64,000 nucleotides of DNA from contig NZ_AVBI01000001.1 in the NCBI RefSeq assembly GCF_000498475.1, positions 434,001 to 498,000 on the forward strand. The letters are read 5' to 3'. The notes under the pieces were generated by a model. It was not told the DNA's origin and did not search any database. It saw only the letters and a list, made by a program, of their open reading frames with translations. The translations under genes and the position numbers were made by a program. Below are positions 9,056 through 16,893 of this stretch, piece by piece; positions within the stretch are counted from its first letter, which is position 1; the number at the start of each line of letters is the position of its first letter. This DNA is from Flavobacterium cauense R2A-7 (GTDB lineage: Bacteria > Bacteroidota > Bacteroidia > Flavobacteriales > Flavobacteriaceae).

Positions 9056-9472
9056 ATGAAAAAGATTTTTTTAGTACTTCTGATTCCTTTTCTATTCCTG
9101 TCTTGTAGTAAAGATTCGGAAAATGACGATATTACTTTGGAATTATTACCCGTAAGCGAGGTTGAATTACCAAGTAATTTTGGTGTGAATAAAGAAAATA
9201 TTATTAAAGTAAAGTTTATTCGCCCAACCGACTGTTATGCTTTCAATCAGTTTTATTACGAGATAGAAGGAAACATCAGTACCATTGCAGTAGAATCGAG
9301 TGTTTTCCATTACAACAACGGTGGTTGTCCGGCTTTACAGAGCAATAATGTAGCCACACAAAATTTAAAATTCAGACCGGAAACTATCGGAGAATATACC
9401 TTAAAGTTTTGGAACGGGAAAGACGCGAACGGAAACGATTTGTTTTTGACCTACAATGTTCTTGTGGAATAA
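9056..9472 (+). CDS. Small lipoprotein of unknown function, first gene of the sigma-factor operon
   Basis: The 138-residue product has the lipoprotein signal MKKIFLVLLIPFLFLSC (Cys17) followed by SKDSENDD. The mature part contains two cysteines (PTDCYAF and NGGCPAL) that could form a disulfide in the periplasm, and a C-terminal half that looks all-beta (ETIGEYTLKFWNGKDANG). I do not recognise the family. It ends 21 nt before the sigma-factor gene, so it may be a target or sensor of that sigma system, but this rests on position only. Confidence 0.75.
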   Translation: MKKIFLVLLIPFLFLSCSKDSENDDITLELLPVSEVELPSNFGVNKENIIKVKFIRPTDCYAFNQFYYEIEGNISTIAVESSVFHYNNGGCPALQSNNVATQNLKFRPETIGEYTLKFWNGKDANGNDLFLTYNVLVE

Positions 9473-9493
9473 TAAAGTAATACAATAATTGTT

Positions 9494-10039
9494 TTGGGGT
9501 TAGAACAAATAATACAAAATTGTCAAAGAAACGATACGGCCGCTCAAGAGCAGCTGTACAGACTTCTTGCTCCAAAATTATTCGGTGTCAGTCTAAAATA
9601 TTCCAGGAATTATGCTGAAGCCGAAGACAATTTACAAGATGGTTTTATATTAATTTTTGAAAAAATAAACAAATACGAATTCAAAGGTTCTTTTGAAGGC
9701 TGGGCAAAAAGAGTAGTCATCAATAACATTTTGCAAAGGTACCGCACCGAGGGCGTCTTCGAGATTATTCATGAGAACATTCCCGACACTCCCGATGTGG
9801 AAATAGAAGAAGATTCGGTATCCATGGATTTTCTGGTTTCCATCATTCAGCAGTTGCCCGATCGATATCGTTTGGTTTTTAACCTTTATGTCATTGACGA
9901 TTACTCGCATAAAGAAATTGCTGAAATGCTGAAAATAACCATCGGAACCTCAAAATCAAATCTGGCCAGAGCCCGAATGATTTTAAAAGAAAAAATAGAA
10001 TCGCAACAAACAAACAAGAAATTCACATCGGCTAAATGA
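9494..10039 (+). CDS. ECF-type RNA polymerase sigma factor
   Basis: This 181-residue sigma-70 family regulator has region 2 at about residues 22-85 (YAEAEDNLQDGFILIFEKI, then FEGWAKRVVINNILQRYR) and region 4 at about 118-170 (LPDRYRLVFNLYVIDDYSHKE, then IGTSKSNLARARMILKEKI). The only usable start in frame is TTG at 9494; there is no ATG nearby. The stop codon overlaps the next start (ATGA), which couples synthesis of sigma factor and putative anti-sigma protein. It probably redirects RNA polymerase to envelope genes when released. Confidence 0.9.
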   Translation: MGLEQIIQNCQRNDTAAQEQLYRLLAPKLFGVSLKYSRNYAEAEDNLQDGFILIFEKINKYEFKGSFEGWAKRVVINNILQRYRTEGVFEIIHENIPDTPDVEIEEDSVSMDFLVSIIQQLPDRYRLVFNLYVIDDYSHKEIAEMLKITIGTSKSNLARARMILKEKIESQQTNKKFTSAK

Positions 10040-11850
10040 GTGAAAGAACGAACATAGACAGACTTTTTCAGGAAAAATTCAAGGACTTCGAAGTTACGCC
10101 TTCCGATAAGGTATGGGATAACATTCAGTCTAAAATGAATACCAAAGAAAAGAAAACCAACCTGCTGCCGTTTTGGTTAAGGTTGTGTAGTTTTGCGGCC
10201 GTTTTCTTAATTGGTTTCTCGGTTGCCACAACCTTCATTGCCGGCCCGTTTGGTTTGAAAAATCCTTTTGTCAACACTAAGGAAAACACTTCCGGATCCG
10301 ACAAACAAAACAAGATGAACCCTACCCCATCCGTACAAAACACGATTGTGGGTACCAACGGTTCGGAAAACAGTGCAAAAGACAGTAACAACACCAATGC
10401 GGTTCCTGCAATTGGAAACACCACTGCTAATTCGAATAACGCAATAGTTTCGTCGGACCGCAACACCACTACCGATAAAAAAAGCATTGCTTCTGAAAAG
10501 AACTCCAGAGAAGAGGTCGTTACCAAACAAGCGAATTCAGGCAATTCCAACCGTGCTTTGAGAGGAAATACCATTCAAAATACTGCTGTCACAAACAACA
10601 TGAATTCCTTGGCTTCAAGCGATTCAAACAAAAGAACAACAACAGTGGCTTCCAAAGAAAAACAAGCCAAATCGGATGCTGTGCTTTCCAAAGAAAACAT
10701 GAAAACGGCTTCAGCAACAACTGTTCCTGCCAATACTAACCCGGAAGCGCTTTCAAAAAGCGCTACGATTGCTTCGACAGAAACGGAAGATGTTTTAGCG
10801 GAAGATTTGAAAATAAAAAATACGGATGCTGATTTCTTATACTATCCGACCAATTCGAAGGTTGCTTATGAATCCGGCAACAAACACGTTCCGAATAAAA
10901 AAGAAAGCAAACCGGTTTTAAAAATTGCCGAAGCAGAAAAAGCAATAACGGAAACCAATAAACCGGTTGTGATTTCAGTTAAAAACAAAGTATCTGAAAA
11001 CAACGTGGCCGGTAACAAATCCATCAGCAATGCGTTATCTGTAACAACCGATTCTTTAGCACAGAAGAAAAAAGAAGTGGCTGAAAAAACGGAAGAGAAA
11101 AAAACAACCGAGGAAAAAGGCGCCAAAGAAAAGAAAGATGCCAAATCCAAATGGATTGTCAGTTCAACTTTTTCACCAATATACATGAATCTTAACGGTT
11201 CGGGATCGGCATTGGATTCCAAATTTGCCGAAAACTCCAAAAGCTATCAAACCAGCATGAGTTACGGTGTTGGGGTAAAATATGCGATAAACGACAAATG
11301 GAGTGTGAGAACCGGTGTTAATGCGCTGAATTTCGAATACAACACGAACGATATCATCTTTTATTATTCTAATAATGGCGCCGGTTTAGATAACGTAAAC
11401 GAAAATGGTACCGGAACAGGTATTGTCATCGAAAACCAAAATCCGAAAGGTATTGCTTATAATGGCGACGGTATGGTTACCACACGCTACAAAGGAAACA
11501 TCAATCACAGAATCAATTATATAGAAGTTCCCATGGAGCTTTCCTATAAAATTTTGAATAAAAAATTCGGAATCGACATAATCGGCGGCGTTAGTTCAAT
11601 GTTTTTGAACGACAACAGGGTTTCATTAGTTTCATCGGAGTCCAACCTGAATGTGGGTGAGGCAAACAACCTTAACAAACTGCATTTCAGTACTAATGTT
11701 GGTTTAGGTTTACGATACAATTTCATGAAAACCTTCCAAGCCAATGTGGAGCCAATGTTTAAATATCAAATCAACACCTACAATGGTGATGCTGGAAACT
11801 TTAAACCCTATTTCATGGGTGTTTACAGCGGAATAAGTTTTAGTTTTTAA
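10036..11850 (+). CDS. Putative dual-membrane-spanning anti-sigma protein with C-terminal outer-membrane beta-barrel
   Basis: The 604-residue protein has four parts. Residues 1-42 (DRLFQEKFKDFEVTPSDKVW) are soluble and probably cytoplasmic. One hydrophobic segment follows at about 45-70. Residues 75-365 are Asn/Ser/Thr/Lys-rich and look disordered. From about 372 to the end there are alternating beta strands like an 8-stranded barrel, ending in the terminal Phe (SGISFSF) usual for outer-membrane barrels. No cleavable signal peptide is visible. This layout fits the dual membrane-spanning anti-sigma (Dma) proteins reported in Bacteroides. Its 4-nt overlap with the sigma gene supports the role. 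An ordinary porin-like protein is the alternative. Confidence 0.75.
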   Translation: MSERTNIDRLFQEKFKDFEVTPSDKVWDNIQSKMNTKEKKTNLLPFWLRLCSFAAVFLIGFSVATTFIAGPFGLKNPFVNTKENTSGSDKQNKMNPTPSVQNTIVGTNGSENSAKDSNNTNAVPAIGNTTANSNNAIVSSDRNTTTDKKSIASEKNSREEVVTKQANSGNSNRALRGNTIQNTAVTNNMNSLASSDSNKRTTTVASKEKQAKSDAVLSKENMKTASATTVPANTNPEALSKSATIASTETEDVLAEDLKIKNTDADFLYYPTNSKVAYESGNKHVPNKKESKPVLKIAEAEKAITETNKPVVISVKNKVSENNVAGNKSISNALSVTTDSLAQKKKEVAEKTEEKKTTEEKGAKEKKDAKSKWIVSSTFSPIYMNLNGSGSALDSKFAENSKSYQTSMSYGVGVKYAINDKWSVRTGVNALNFEYNTNDIIFYYSNNGAGLDNVNENGTGTGIVIENQNPKGIAYNGDGMVTTRYKGNINHRINYIEVPMELSYKILNKKFGIDIIGGVSSMFLNDNRVSLVSSESNLNVGEANNLNKLHFSTNVGLGLRYNFMKTFQANVEPMFKYQINTYNGDAGNFKPYFMGVYSGISFSF

Positions 11851-11901
11851 GTTAGTTAAGTTTTAGTTAAGTCAGTTGCTTTCTGTGGTGGGGAGCAGCG
11901 T

Positions 11902-11934
11902 AAAAAGCACTCTTTTGGGTTAGAGTGCTTTTTT
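11902..11934. terminator. Bidirectional terminator between the sigma operon and plsC
   Basis: AAAAAGCACTC (11902-11912) pairs with GAGTGCTTTTT (11923-11933) around a 10-nt loop. T runs follow on both strands, serving the convergent genes. Confidence 0.88.
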
Positions 11935-11941
11935 ATTTGTA

Positions 11942-12691
11942 TTATTTTGCGTTTTCAAATACTAGCAACTGTTCTAAAATAACCTGTCGAACCGCATCTT
12001 TTATTGCCTTTTTATCCTCTAACGTTTTTCCTTTGGTTTCGATGGGCGGATGGATTTTAATTCTCATTTTTCCGGGGCTACCACTAAAGAAGCGAAACGA
12101 AAACCGCTCTTTTACATCTCCGAAAGTCATCGGTAAAATCGGCAACTGGTGCTCGATGGCGATACGAAAAGCACCGTCTTTAAATTCGTCCAGGATAATA
12201 CTTTCATCGTCGGGAACGCCGCCTTCGGGAAAAATACAAATACTTAATCCCTGATTGATACGTTTTTGGGCACGTTCAAAAACCTCAAAACGACTTTTGG
12301 AACTGTTTCGGTCCACCAAAATACAGGTCCGTTTGTAGAAAAAACCAAAAATCGGGATTTTCACCAACTCCTTTTTACCCACAAACACAAACGGATGGTT
12401 TTTTACCAGAAGTAGCATCAGCATGACATCCATCATGGACGTATGATTGGCCACCAACATATAACTTTTTCCATCTTCCAATTCGTAGTCCTTCTCTACC
12501 GTATAATAGAATCCCATTCCGTACAAAATAATTCGGGCCCACAAACGCGCAAGCACAAAAAATTGCGGATAGGTTCGTTCCGAAAGAATGGAAAGCACCA
12601 AAATTGGAAACATAATAAGAATGGGCACGGTCACCAAAATGTAAAACCAGATACGCCAAAGCGTCCAAAAAAGAATTTTAAAAATTTTCAT
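11942..12691 (-). CDS. plsC: 1-acyl-sn-glycerol-3-phosphate acyltransferase (PlsC family)
   Basis: This 249-residue membrane-bound acyltransferase adds the second acyl chain to lysophosphatidic acid in phospholipid synthesis. One N-terminal membrane segment (about residues 8-35) is followed by the catalytic HxxxxD motif in ANHTSMMDVM and the substrate-binding motif FPEGGVPDD. Both are intact. A -7 box TATTTTTG ends 5 nt before the ATG, so the transcript may start at the initiation codon. Substrate preference within the family (including lyso-ornithine lipid acyltransferases) cannot be read from sequence. Confidence 0.9.
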   Translation of the reverse strand: MKIFKILFWTLWRIWFYILVTVPILIMFPILVLSILSERTYPQFFVLARLWARIILYGMGFYYTVEKDYELEDGKSYMLVANHTSMMDVMLMLLLVKNHPFVFVGKKELVKIPIFGFFYKRTCILVDRNSSKSRFEVFERAQKRINQGLSICIFPEGGVPDDESIILDEFKDGAFRIAIEHQLPILPMTFGDVKERFSFRFFSGSPGKMRIKIHPPIETKGKTLEDKKAIKDAVRQVILEQLLVFENAK

Positions 12692-12696
12692 AGTAC

Positions 12697-12704
12697 CAAA
12701 AATA
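12697..12704 (-). promoter_or_regulatory. -7 box of plsC, close enough to imply a leaderless mRNA
   Basis: On the minus strand TATTTTTG is followed by GTACT and then the ATG at 12691. I see no TTG at the usual upstream distance. Confidence 0.45.
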
Positions 12705-12736
12705 ACAATTCGAGGCTTACATTTTCGTAAAACCTT

Positions 12737-12744
12737 TACCTTTG
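12737..12744 (+). promoter_or_regulatory. -7 box of trpS
   Basis: TACCTTTG fits TAnnTTTG exactly and gives a leader of about 10 nt before the trpS ATG. The -33 element is weak. Confidence 0.5.
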
Positions 12745-12760
12745 CGTAAATTATTTACCA

Positions 12761-13732
12761 ATGGCAAAAATATTAACCGGAGTTCAAAGTACAGGAACCC
12801 CACACTTAGGAAATCTTTTGGGTGCAATTTTACCGGCCATCGAAATGGCCAACCAACCCGAAAACGAACCGTTTCTTTTCATCGCCGATTTGCATTCGGT
12901 GACCCAAATTAAAGACGGAAAAACATTGCGTGAAAACACCTATAGTGTAGCAGCAACTTGGCTTGCCTGCGGTTTGGATATTAATAAAGTGGTGTTTTAC
13001 CGTCAGAGTGATGTGCCGCAAACTGCCGAATTATCCTGGTATTTAAGCTGTTTCTTCCCGTTTCAGCGTTTGACGTTGGCTCATTCTTTCAAAGATAAAG
13101 CCGACCGTTTGGACGATGTGAATGCCGGATTGTTTTCCTATCCGATGTTAATGGCGGCCGACATTTTATTGTATGATGCCAATTTCGTTCCGGTTGGAAA
13201 AGACCAATTACAGCATTTGGAAATCACCCGCGATGTGGCTTCCCGTTTTAATTTTCAGATGGGTGAAACCTTTGTGCTTCCGGAAGCGAAAATTCAGGAA
13301 GACAGCATGATTATTCCCGGAACCGATGGTGAAAAAATGAGTAAGTCCCGAAATAATTTTATCAATATTTTTCTGGATGACAAAGCATTACGCAAACAAA
13401 TCATGTCGATTGAAACCGACAGTACCCCATTGGAAGAACCGAAAAATCCAGATACCTGCAACGCTTTTGCCTTGTACCGTTTATTGGCCACTCCGGAACA
13501 AATTGAAACCATGCGCAACAATTACTTGGGCGGGAATTACGGTTACGGCCATGCGAAACAGGCGTTGTTCGAATTGATTGTAGAGCGATTCCAAACCGAA
13601 CGCGAAAAATATCACTACTACATGAGCAACCTTGAAGAAGTGGACCGATTACTGAAAATAGGTGCCGGAAAAGCGCACAAAGTTGCCGATGGTGTTTTGG
13701 CCCGAGTGAGAGAAAAATTAGGATTTGAATAA
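12761..13732 (+). CDS. trpS: Tryptophanyl-tRNA synthetase
   Basis: This 323-residue class I synthetase charges tRNA-Trp with tryptophan. The HIGH-like motif is TPHLGNLLGA (about residues 12-21) and the KMSKS loop is GEKMSKSRN (about 190-198). The segment YPMLMAADILLYDA is typical of bacterial TrpRS, as is the overall length. It is transcribed divergently from plsC, with 69 nt between the two starts. No tryptophan attenuator is visible in the short leader. Confidence 0.97.
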   Translation: MAKILTGVQSTGTPHLGNLLGAILPAIEMANQPENEPFLFIADLHSVTQIKDGKTLRENTYSVAATWLACGLDINKVVFYRQSDVPQTAELSWYLSCFFPFQRLTLAHSFKDKADRLDDVNAGLFSYPMLMAADILLYDANFVPVGKDQLQHLEITRDVASRFNFQMGETFVLPEAKIQEDSMIIPGTDGEKMSKSRNNFINIFLDDKALRKQIMSIETDSTPLEEPKNPDTCNAFALYRLLATPEQIETMRNNYLGGNYGYGHAKQALFELIVERFQTEREKYHYYMSNLEEVDRLLKIGAGKAHKVADGVLARVREKLGFE

Positions 13733-13780
13733 ATACTAAAGACATCAGAAACCACAATACCGACAACTTATACTTTTTAC

Positions 13781-13829
13781 AACCGCAGTTTTGCAGATTT
13801 TTTTATACTCTGTAAAACTGCGGTTTTCT
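13781..13829. terminator. Bidirectional terminator between trpS and dprA
   Basis: A 17-bp stem pairs 13781-13797 with 13809-13825 (AACCGCAGTTTTGCAGA/TCTGTAAAACTGCGGTT, one G-U pair), flanked by T runs for both convergent genes. Confidence 0.88.
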
Positions 13830-13837
13830 TTACTCCT

Positions 13838-14941
13838 TTAAATGGCTTCAAACAATTTTCCTGGTAACGGCCGAATGACACCCTTCAGTTCCATATTTAA
13901 AAGCAGCGAAGAAATTTTAAAAATTGGAAATTCGCATTCGAATGCAATGCTGTCAAGCAATTCCTTTCCGTTCTTTTGAAGGAAGTCGTATATTTTTTGT
14001 TCCTCGGCATCCAACGAAATAAAAAGTTGTTTCTGAATAGGTTTTACAGCTTTTTCTTCAAGTTCCCAATTCAGCATATAAACAACGTCGGCAGCAGAAG
14101 TTAGCAAATGAGCACGTTGGGTTTTGATGAGATTGTTGCAACCCTGACTGTATTTGTCCGAACTTCTTCCCGGCACCGCAAACACATCCCGATTGTAATC
14201 GTTGGCAATATTGGCCGTGATTAACGAACCGCCTTTCTCGGCACTTTCGATTACAATGGTGGCTTCCGACATTCCGGCAACGATGCGGTTCCGTTTGATA
14301 AAATTCTCCCGTTCCGGACTGGACGAACTCCAAAATTCCGTTAGAAATCCACCGTTTTGTTCCATCTTTGCGATGTACCTTTTGTGTATTTTGGGATAAA
14401 TCTGATTGAGTCCGTGTGCCAGTACACCGACGGTTTGCAAACCACAATCGATTGCCGACTGATGCGCGATGATGTCCACACCGTAAGCAAAACCGCTGAC
14501 GATAACCGGGTTTAACGGCGCTAAATCTTCAATTAATTTGCGGCAAAAATCGGCACCGTAACTGGTTACCTGTCGCGTTCCTACAATGCTAATCAGTTTT
14601 TGACGCTGCAAATTAATCGCGCCCGACTGAAACAAAACTACCGGACCGTCGATGCAATGCTTGAGGCGTTCGGGATAGTGTTCTTCCTGATAAAAGCTAA
14701 AATCAATGTTTTGGTTTTCGATAAAATCCAGTTCCGATTTGGCCAGATCGAAAACGTAGGTATTTTGAAGATTCCGGTACAGCATTTCCCCTACGCCATC
14801 GATGGCAAAGAGTTGTTTTTTCTTGGCGGAGAAAACCTGTTCGGCAGAACCGCAGTGATGGATAAGTTTTTTGGCAACGATGTCACCTACTCCTTCAACT
14901 TTTAATAAAGCGAGGGTGTAATACAAATCGGATGTTGTCAT
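13838..14941 (-). CDS. dprA: DNA processing protein DprA
   Basis: The 367-residue protein protects incoming single-stranded DNA and loads RecA during natural transformation. The Rossmann-like core contains SIVGTRQVTSYG, SGFAYGVDIIAHQ, GVLAHGLNQIYP and a loop before FIKRNRIVAGMS and GSLITANIAND. A helix-hairpin-helix-like start (LALLKVEGVGDIVAKKL) and a winged-helix-like C terminus are also present. I chose the ATG at 14941 (MTTSDLYYTLALL); the open frame upstream to 15025 adds a hydrophobic stretch uncharacteristic of DprA and enters a conserved intergenic element. Whether this organism is competent cannot be judged here. Confidence 0.93.
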   Translation of the reverse strand: MTTSDLYYTLALLKVEGVGDIVAKKLIHHCGSAEQVFSAKKKQLFAIDGVGEMLYRNLQNTYVFDLAKSELDFIENQNIDFSFYQEEHYPERLKHCIDGPVVLFQSGAINLQRQKLISIVGTRQVTSYGADFCRKLIEDLAPLNPVIVSGFAYGVDIIAHQSAIDCGLQTVGVLAHGLNQIYPKIHKRYIAKMEQNGGFLTEFWSSSSPERENFIKRNRIVAGMSEATIVIESAEKGGSLITANIANDYNRDVFAVPGRSSDKYSQGCNNLIKTQRAHLLTSAADVVYMLNWELEEKAVKPIQKQLFISLDAEEQKIYDFLQKNGKELLDSIAFECEFPIFKISSLLLNMELKGVIRPLPGKLFEAI

Positions 14942-15017
14942 GGCGTATAAATAAAGTTCAAAGAAAATCAATTTTTTCATATTTTGAAATAAAAAGATTA
15001 CAGAAATTAAAACAGAC

Positions 15018-15126
15018 TCTCCCATAGCCCCGGTTGGAGTGGCATCTTTTTAGGCCTGATAAGGACTAAAAAATAGAACGGAAAACGGGAAAACGGACCG
15101 CAAAAAAGCCCAAGCCCTTAGCTCCC
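15018..15126. other. GC-rich intergenic element, probable structured RNA or conserved flavobacterial repeat
   Basis: The stretch starts near CTCCCATAGCCCCGGTTGG and ends with TTAGCTCCC, and stands out as GC-rich in AT-rich surroundings. At its centre a hairpin forms: TTTTTAG-g-CCT (15047-15057), loop GATA, AGG-a-CTAAAAA (15062-15072). Flanking CCCG (5' arm) and CGGG (3' arm) can pair around it. I recall similar elements (an AGCCCCG..TTG.AG.GGCATC core, a variable A/T hairpin, then AGCGGAAAGCGGGA..AGCTCC) in intergenic regions of many flavobacterial genomes. This copy looks diverged. Strand and function are unknown. Confidence 0.5.
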
Positions 15127-15176
15127 AAATCGTTACAGCAAAAAACGCAATTGTTAATAACATTTGTTGATAATTT

Positions 15177-15206
15177 TTGGTTATAGCTATTGAATAATTA
15201 AATTTG
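15177..15206 (+). promoter_or_regulatory. Promoter of the HU-SPOR gene, with near-zero leader
   Basis: TTG (15177-15179), a 19-nt spacer and TAAATTTG (15199-15206) match the Bacteroidota consensus. Only 5 nt separate the box from the ATG, so transcription probably starts at or next to the start codon. Confidence 0.65.
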
Positions 15207-15211
15207 TAGAT

Positions 15212-16150
15212 ATGAAGATTGAAAACTACATCTCGGCTTTATTGTATCGCTATCAATGCGTTACTGTTCCCGGTTTTGGTGCGTTTCTGACGGAAATCCA
15301 GTCGGCGCAGCTTAACGGAAGCACCCATACATTTTATCCGCCCAAAAAAGTGGTTTCGTTCAATCCGCATTTAAAAAACAATGACGGTTTGCTGGTGAAT
15401 CACGTGGCGTTGCAGGAAAAAATTTCCTATGAAGACGCGATTATGGCCGTGCAAAACGTAGTGGCGTTATGGAAAGAGCAATTGCAACGAAGAGAAACCT
15501 TGGAATTGAAAAATATTGGTTCCATTTCGGTGAATGCAGAATGGAACTGGGTTTTTGAACCGATAACGGCAGTTAATTATCTGTCGGATGCTTTTGGTTT
15601 GAGCGCGGTGGTTTCCCCTGCGGTACAACGGGAAGTATTGAAAGCACAAGTGGAAGCTTTGGAAGAAAAAGCTCCGATTGTTTTCACGCCGGAAAGAAAG
15701 AAAAATTATTCGTTCCTTAAATATGCTGCAGCCATTGTAATGACGCTGGGTGCTGGAGGTGCGGCTTACAAATACCAATACGAGCAACAGTTTGCCAACG
15801 ACAGCCTGATGGTGGAAAAAGCGGTACAGGAAAAAGTACAAAGCAAAATTCAGGCAGCAACCTTTTTTATTGAAACTCCGTTGCCGGCGGTGACGTTGAA
15901 TGTGAGCGACAATGCGGTAAAACCGTATCATATTGTGGCGGGTTCGTTCCGAAATGAAGCGAATGCGGATAAAATTTTCAATGAACTGAAAGCCTTAGGT
16001 TTTGAACCTATCCGTTTGGAGCAGAATCAGTTTGGCTTGTTTCCGGTTTTGTATGGCAGTTTTGCCAGCTATACCGAAGCGCAAACCAAAATGAAGGAAA
16101 TTCATAAAAGCCACAACAAAGAAGCCTGGCTATTGATTAAAGAGCTATAA
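15212..16150 (+). CDS. Membrane protein with HU-CCDC81-like N-terminal region and C-terminal SPOR domain
   Basis: In this 312-residue protein, residues 1-130 (MKIENYISALLYRYQCVTVP, then FNPHLKNNDGLLVNHVA) resemble the HU-CCDC81 DNA-binding-like fold described in Bacteroidota. One transmembrane segment lies at about 168-187. A SPOR domain (KPYHIVAGSFRNEANADK to the end, about 236-312) should bind denuded septal peptidoglycan. The order implies a cytoplasmic HU-like part and a periplasmic SPOR part, so the protein may tie chromosome or cytoplasmic partners to the division septum. This is a domain-based inference. The gene is followed by its own terminator. Confidence 0.85.
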   Translation: MKIENYISALLYRYQCVTVPGFGAFLTEIQSAQLNGSTHTFYPPKKVVSFNPHLKNNDGLLVNHVALQEKISYEDAIMAVQNVVALWKEQLQRRETLELKNIGSISVNAEWNWVFEPITAVNYLSDAFGLSAVVSPAVQREVLKAQVEALEEKAPIVFTPERKKNYSFLKYAAAIVMTLGAGGAAYKYQYEQQFANDSLMVEKAVQEKVQSKIQAATFFIETPLPAVTLNVSDNAVKPYHIVAGSFRNEANADKIFNELKALGFEPIRLEQNQFGLFPVLYGSFASYTEAQTKMKEIHKSHNKEAWLLIKEL

Positions 16151-16159
16151 AATTATTAA

Positions 16160-16184
16160 ATCCTCAAAAATTGAGGATTTTTTT
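16160..16184 (+). terminator. Terminator of the HU-SPOR gene
   Basis: ATCCTCAA/TTGAGGAT forms an 8-bp stem with an AAA loop followed by a run of seven T, 9 nt past the stop codon. Confidence 0.88.
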
Positions 16185-16197
16185 ATGTTTTTATTGC

Positions 16198-16205
16198 TAA
16201 CTTTG
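16198..16205 (+). promoter_or_regulatory. -7 box of the acyl-CoA thioesterase gene
   Basis: TAACTTTG is an exact TAnnTTTG match, 16 nt before the ATG. The expected -33 position falls in the T tract of the preceding terminator, so no clear TTG is present. Confidence 0.45.
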
Positions 16206-16221
16206 CAAAAACACACGACCG

Positions 16222-16737
16222 ATGCAAGAGAAATTTCCTTTAGACTCCCTAACCGTTTTAACCGACTTGGTTTTACCGGGAGAAACCAACCCACTGAACA
16301 ATCTTTTTGGCGGCGAATTGCTGGCACGCATTGACCGTGCGGCGAGTATCACGGCGAGAAGACATTCCCGAAGAATCTGTGTTACGGCTTCGGTGAACCA
16401 TGTGGCGTTTAACCGTGCGATTCCTCTGGGCGCCGTGGTAACCATTGAAGCAAAAGTTTCCAGAACCTTTACCAGTTCAATGGAAATCGTAATCGATGTT
16501 TGGACGGAAGACCGCGAATCCGGAATAAAAAACAGTGCCGGACAGGCCATTTATACTTTTGTAGCCGTGGATGATACCGGAAATCCGGTTCCTGTGCCAC
16601 CGGTAGTGCCCCAAACCGAAGAAGATAAAAAACGATTCGAAGCGGCCTTGCGCAGAAAACAGTTGAGTTTAATTCTTGCCGGAAAAATGAAACCAGCCGA
16701 TGCTACCGAATTGAAGGCGTTGTTTGCCGGGGAATAA
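16222..16737 (+). CDS. Acyl-CoA thioesterase, hotdog fold (YciA/BACH type)
   Basis: The 171-residue protein hydrolyses acyl-CoA to free acid and CoA in the cytoplasm. The family motif is at the N terminus: VLPGETNPLNNLFGGELLARID, where Asn and Asp of the N-x-x-F-G-G-x-L-x-x-x-D pattern are the usual catalytic-region residues. ASVNHVAFNRAIPLGAVV follows. Its length fits a single hotdog domain with a short helical tail that forms hexamers in homologues. Chain-length preference cannot be assigned. Confidence 0.9.
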   Translation: MQEKFPLDSLTVLTDLVLPGETNPLNNLFGGELLARIDRAASITARRHSRRICVTASVNHVAFNRAIPLGAVVTIEAKVSRTFTSSMEIVIDVWTEDRESGIKNSAGQAIYTFVAVDDTGNPVPVPPVVPQTEEDKKRFEAALRRKQLSLILAGKMKPADATELKALFAGE

Positions 16738-16768
16738 AAACAGATAACAGATTGCAATTTGCAGATTT

Positions 16769-16801
16769 AAAAAAGCGTTTGTTTGGGCAAACGCTTTTTT
16801 G
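16769..16801 (+). terminator. Terminator of the thioesterase gene
   Basis: AAAAGCGTTTG (16771-16781) and CAAACGCTTTT (16788-16798) form an 11-bp stem followed by a T run. Confidence 0.88.
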
Positions 16802-16893
16802 TTTGTGTTAAATTGTTTACGGTTTTATTATCTAAATTAAAATTTGTAAGTTTTATTTGCTAAATTAGTAATCTAATTATTAATCAAACGATT

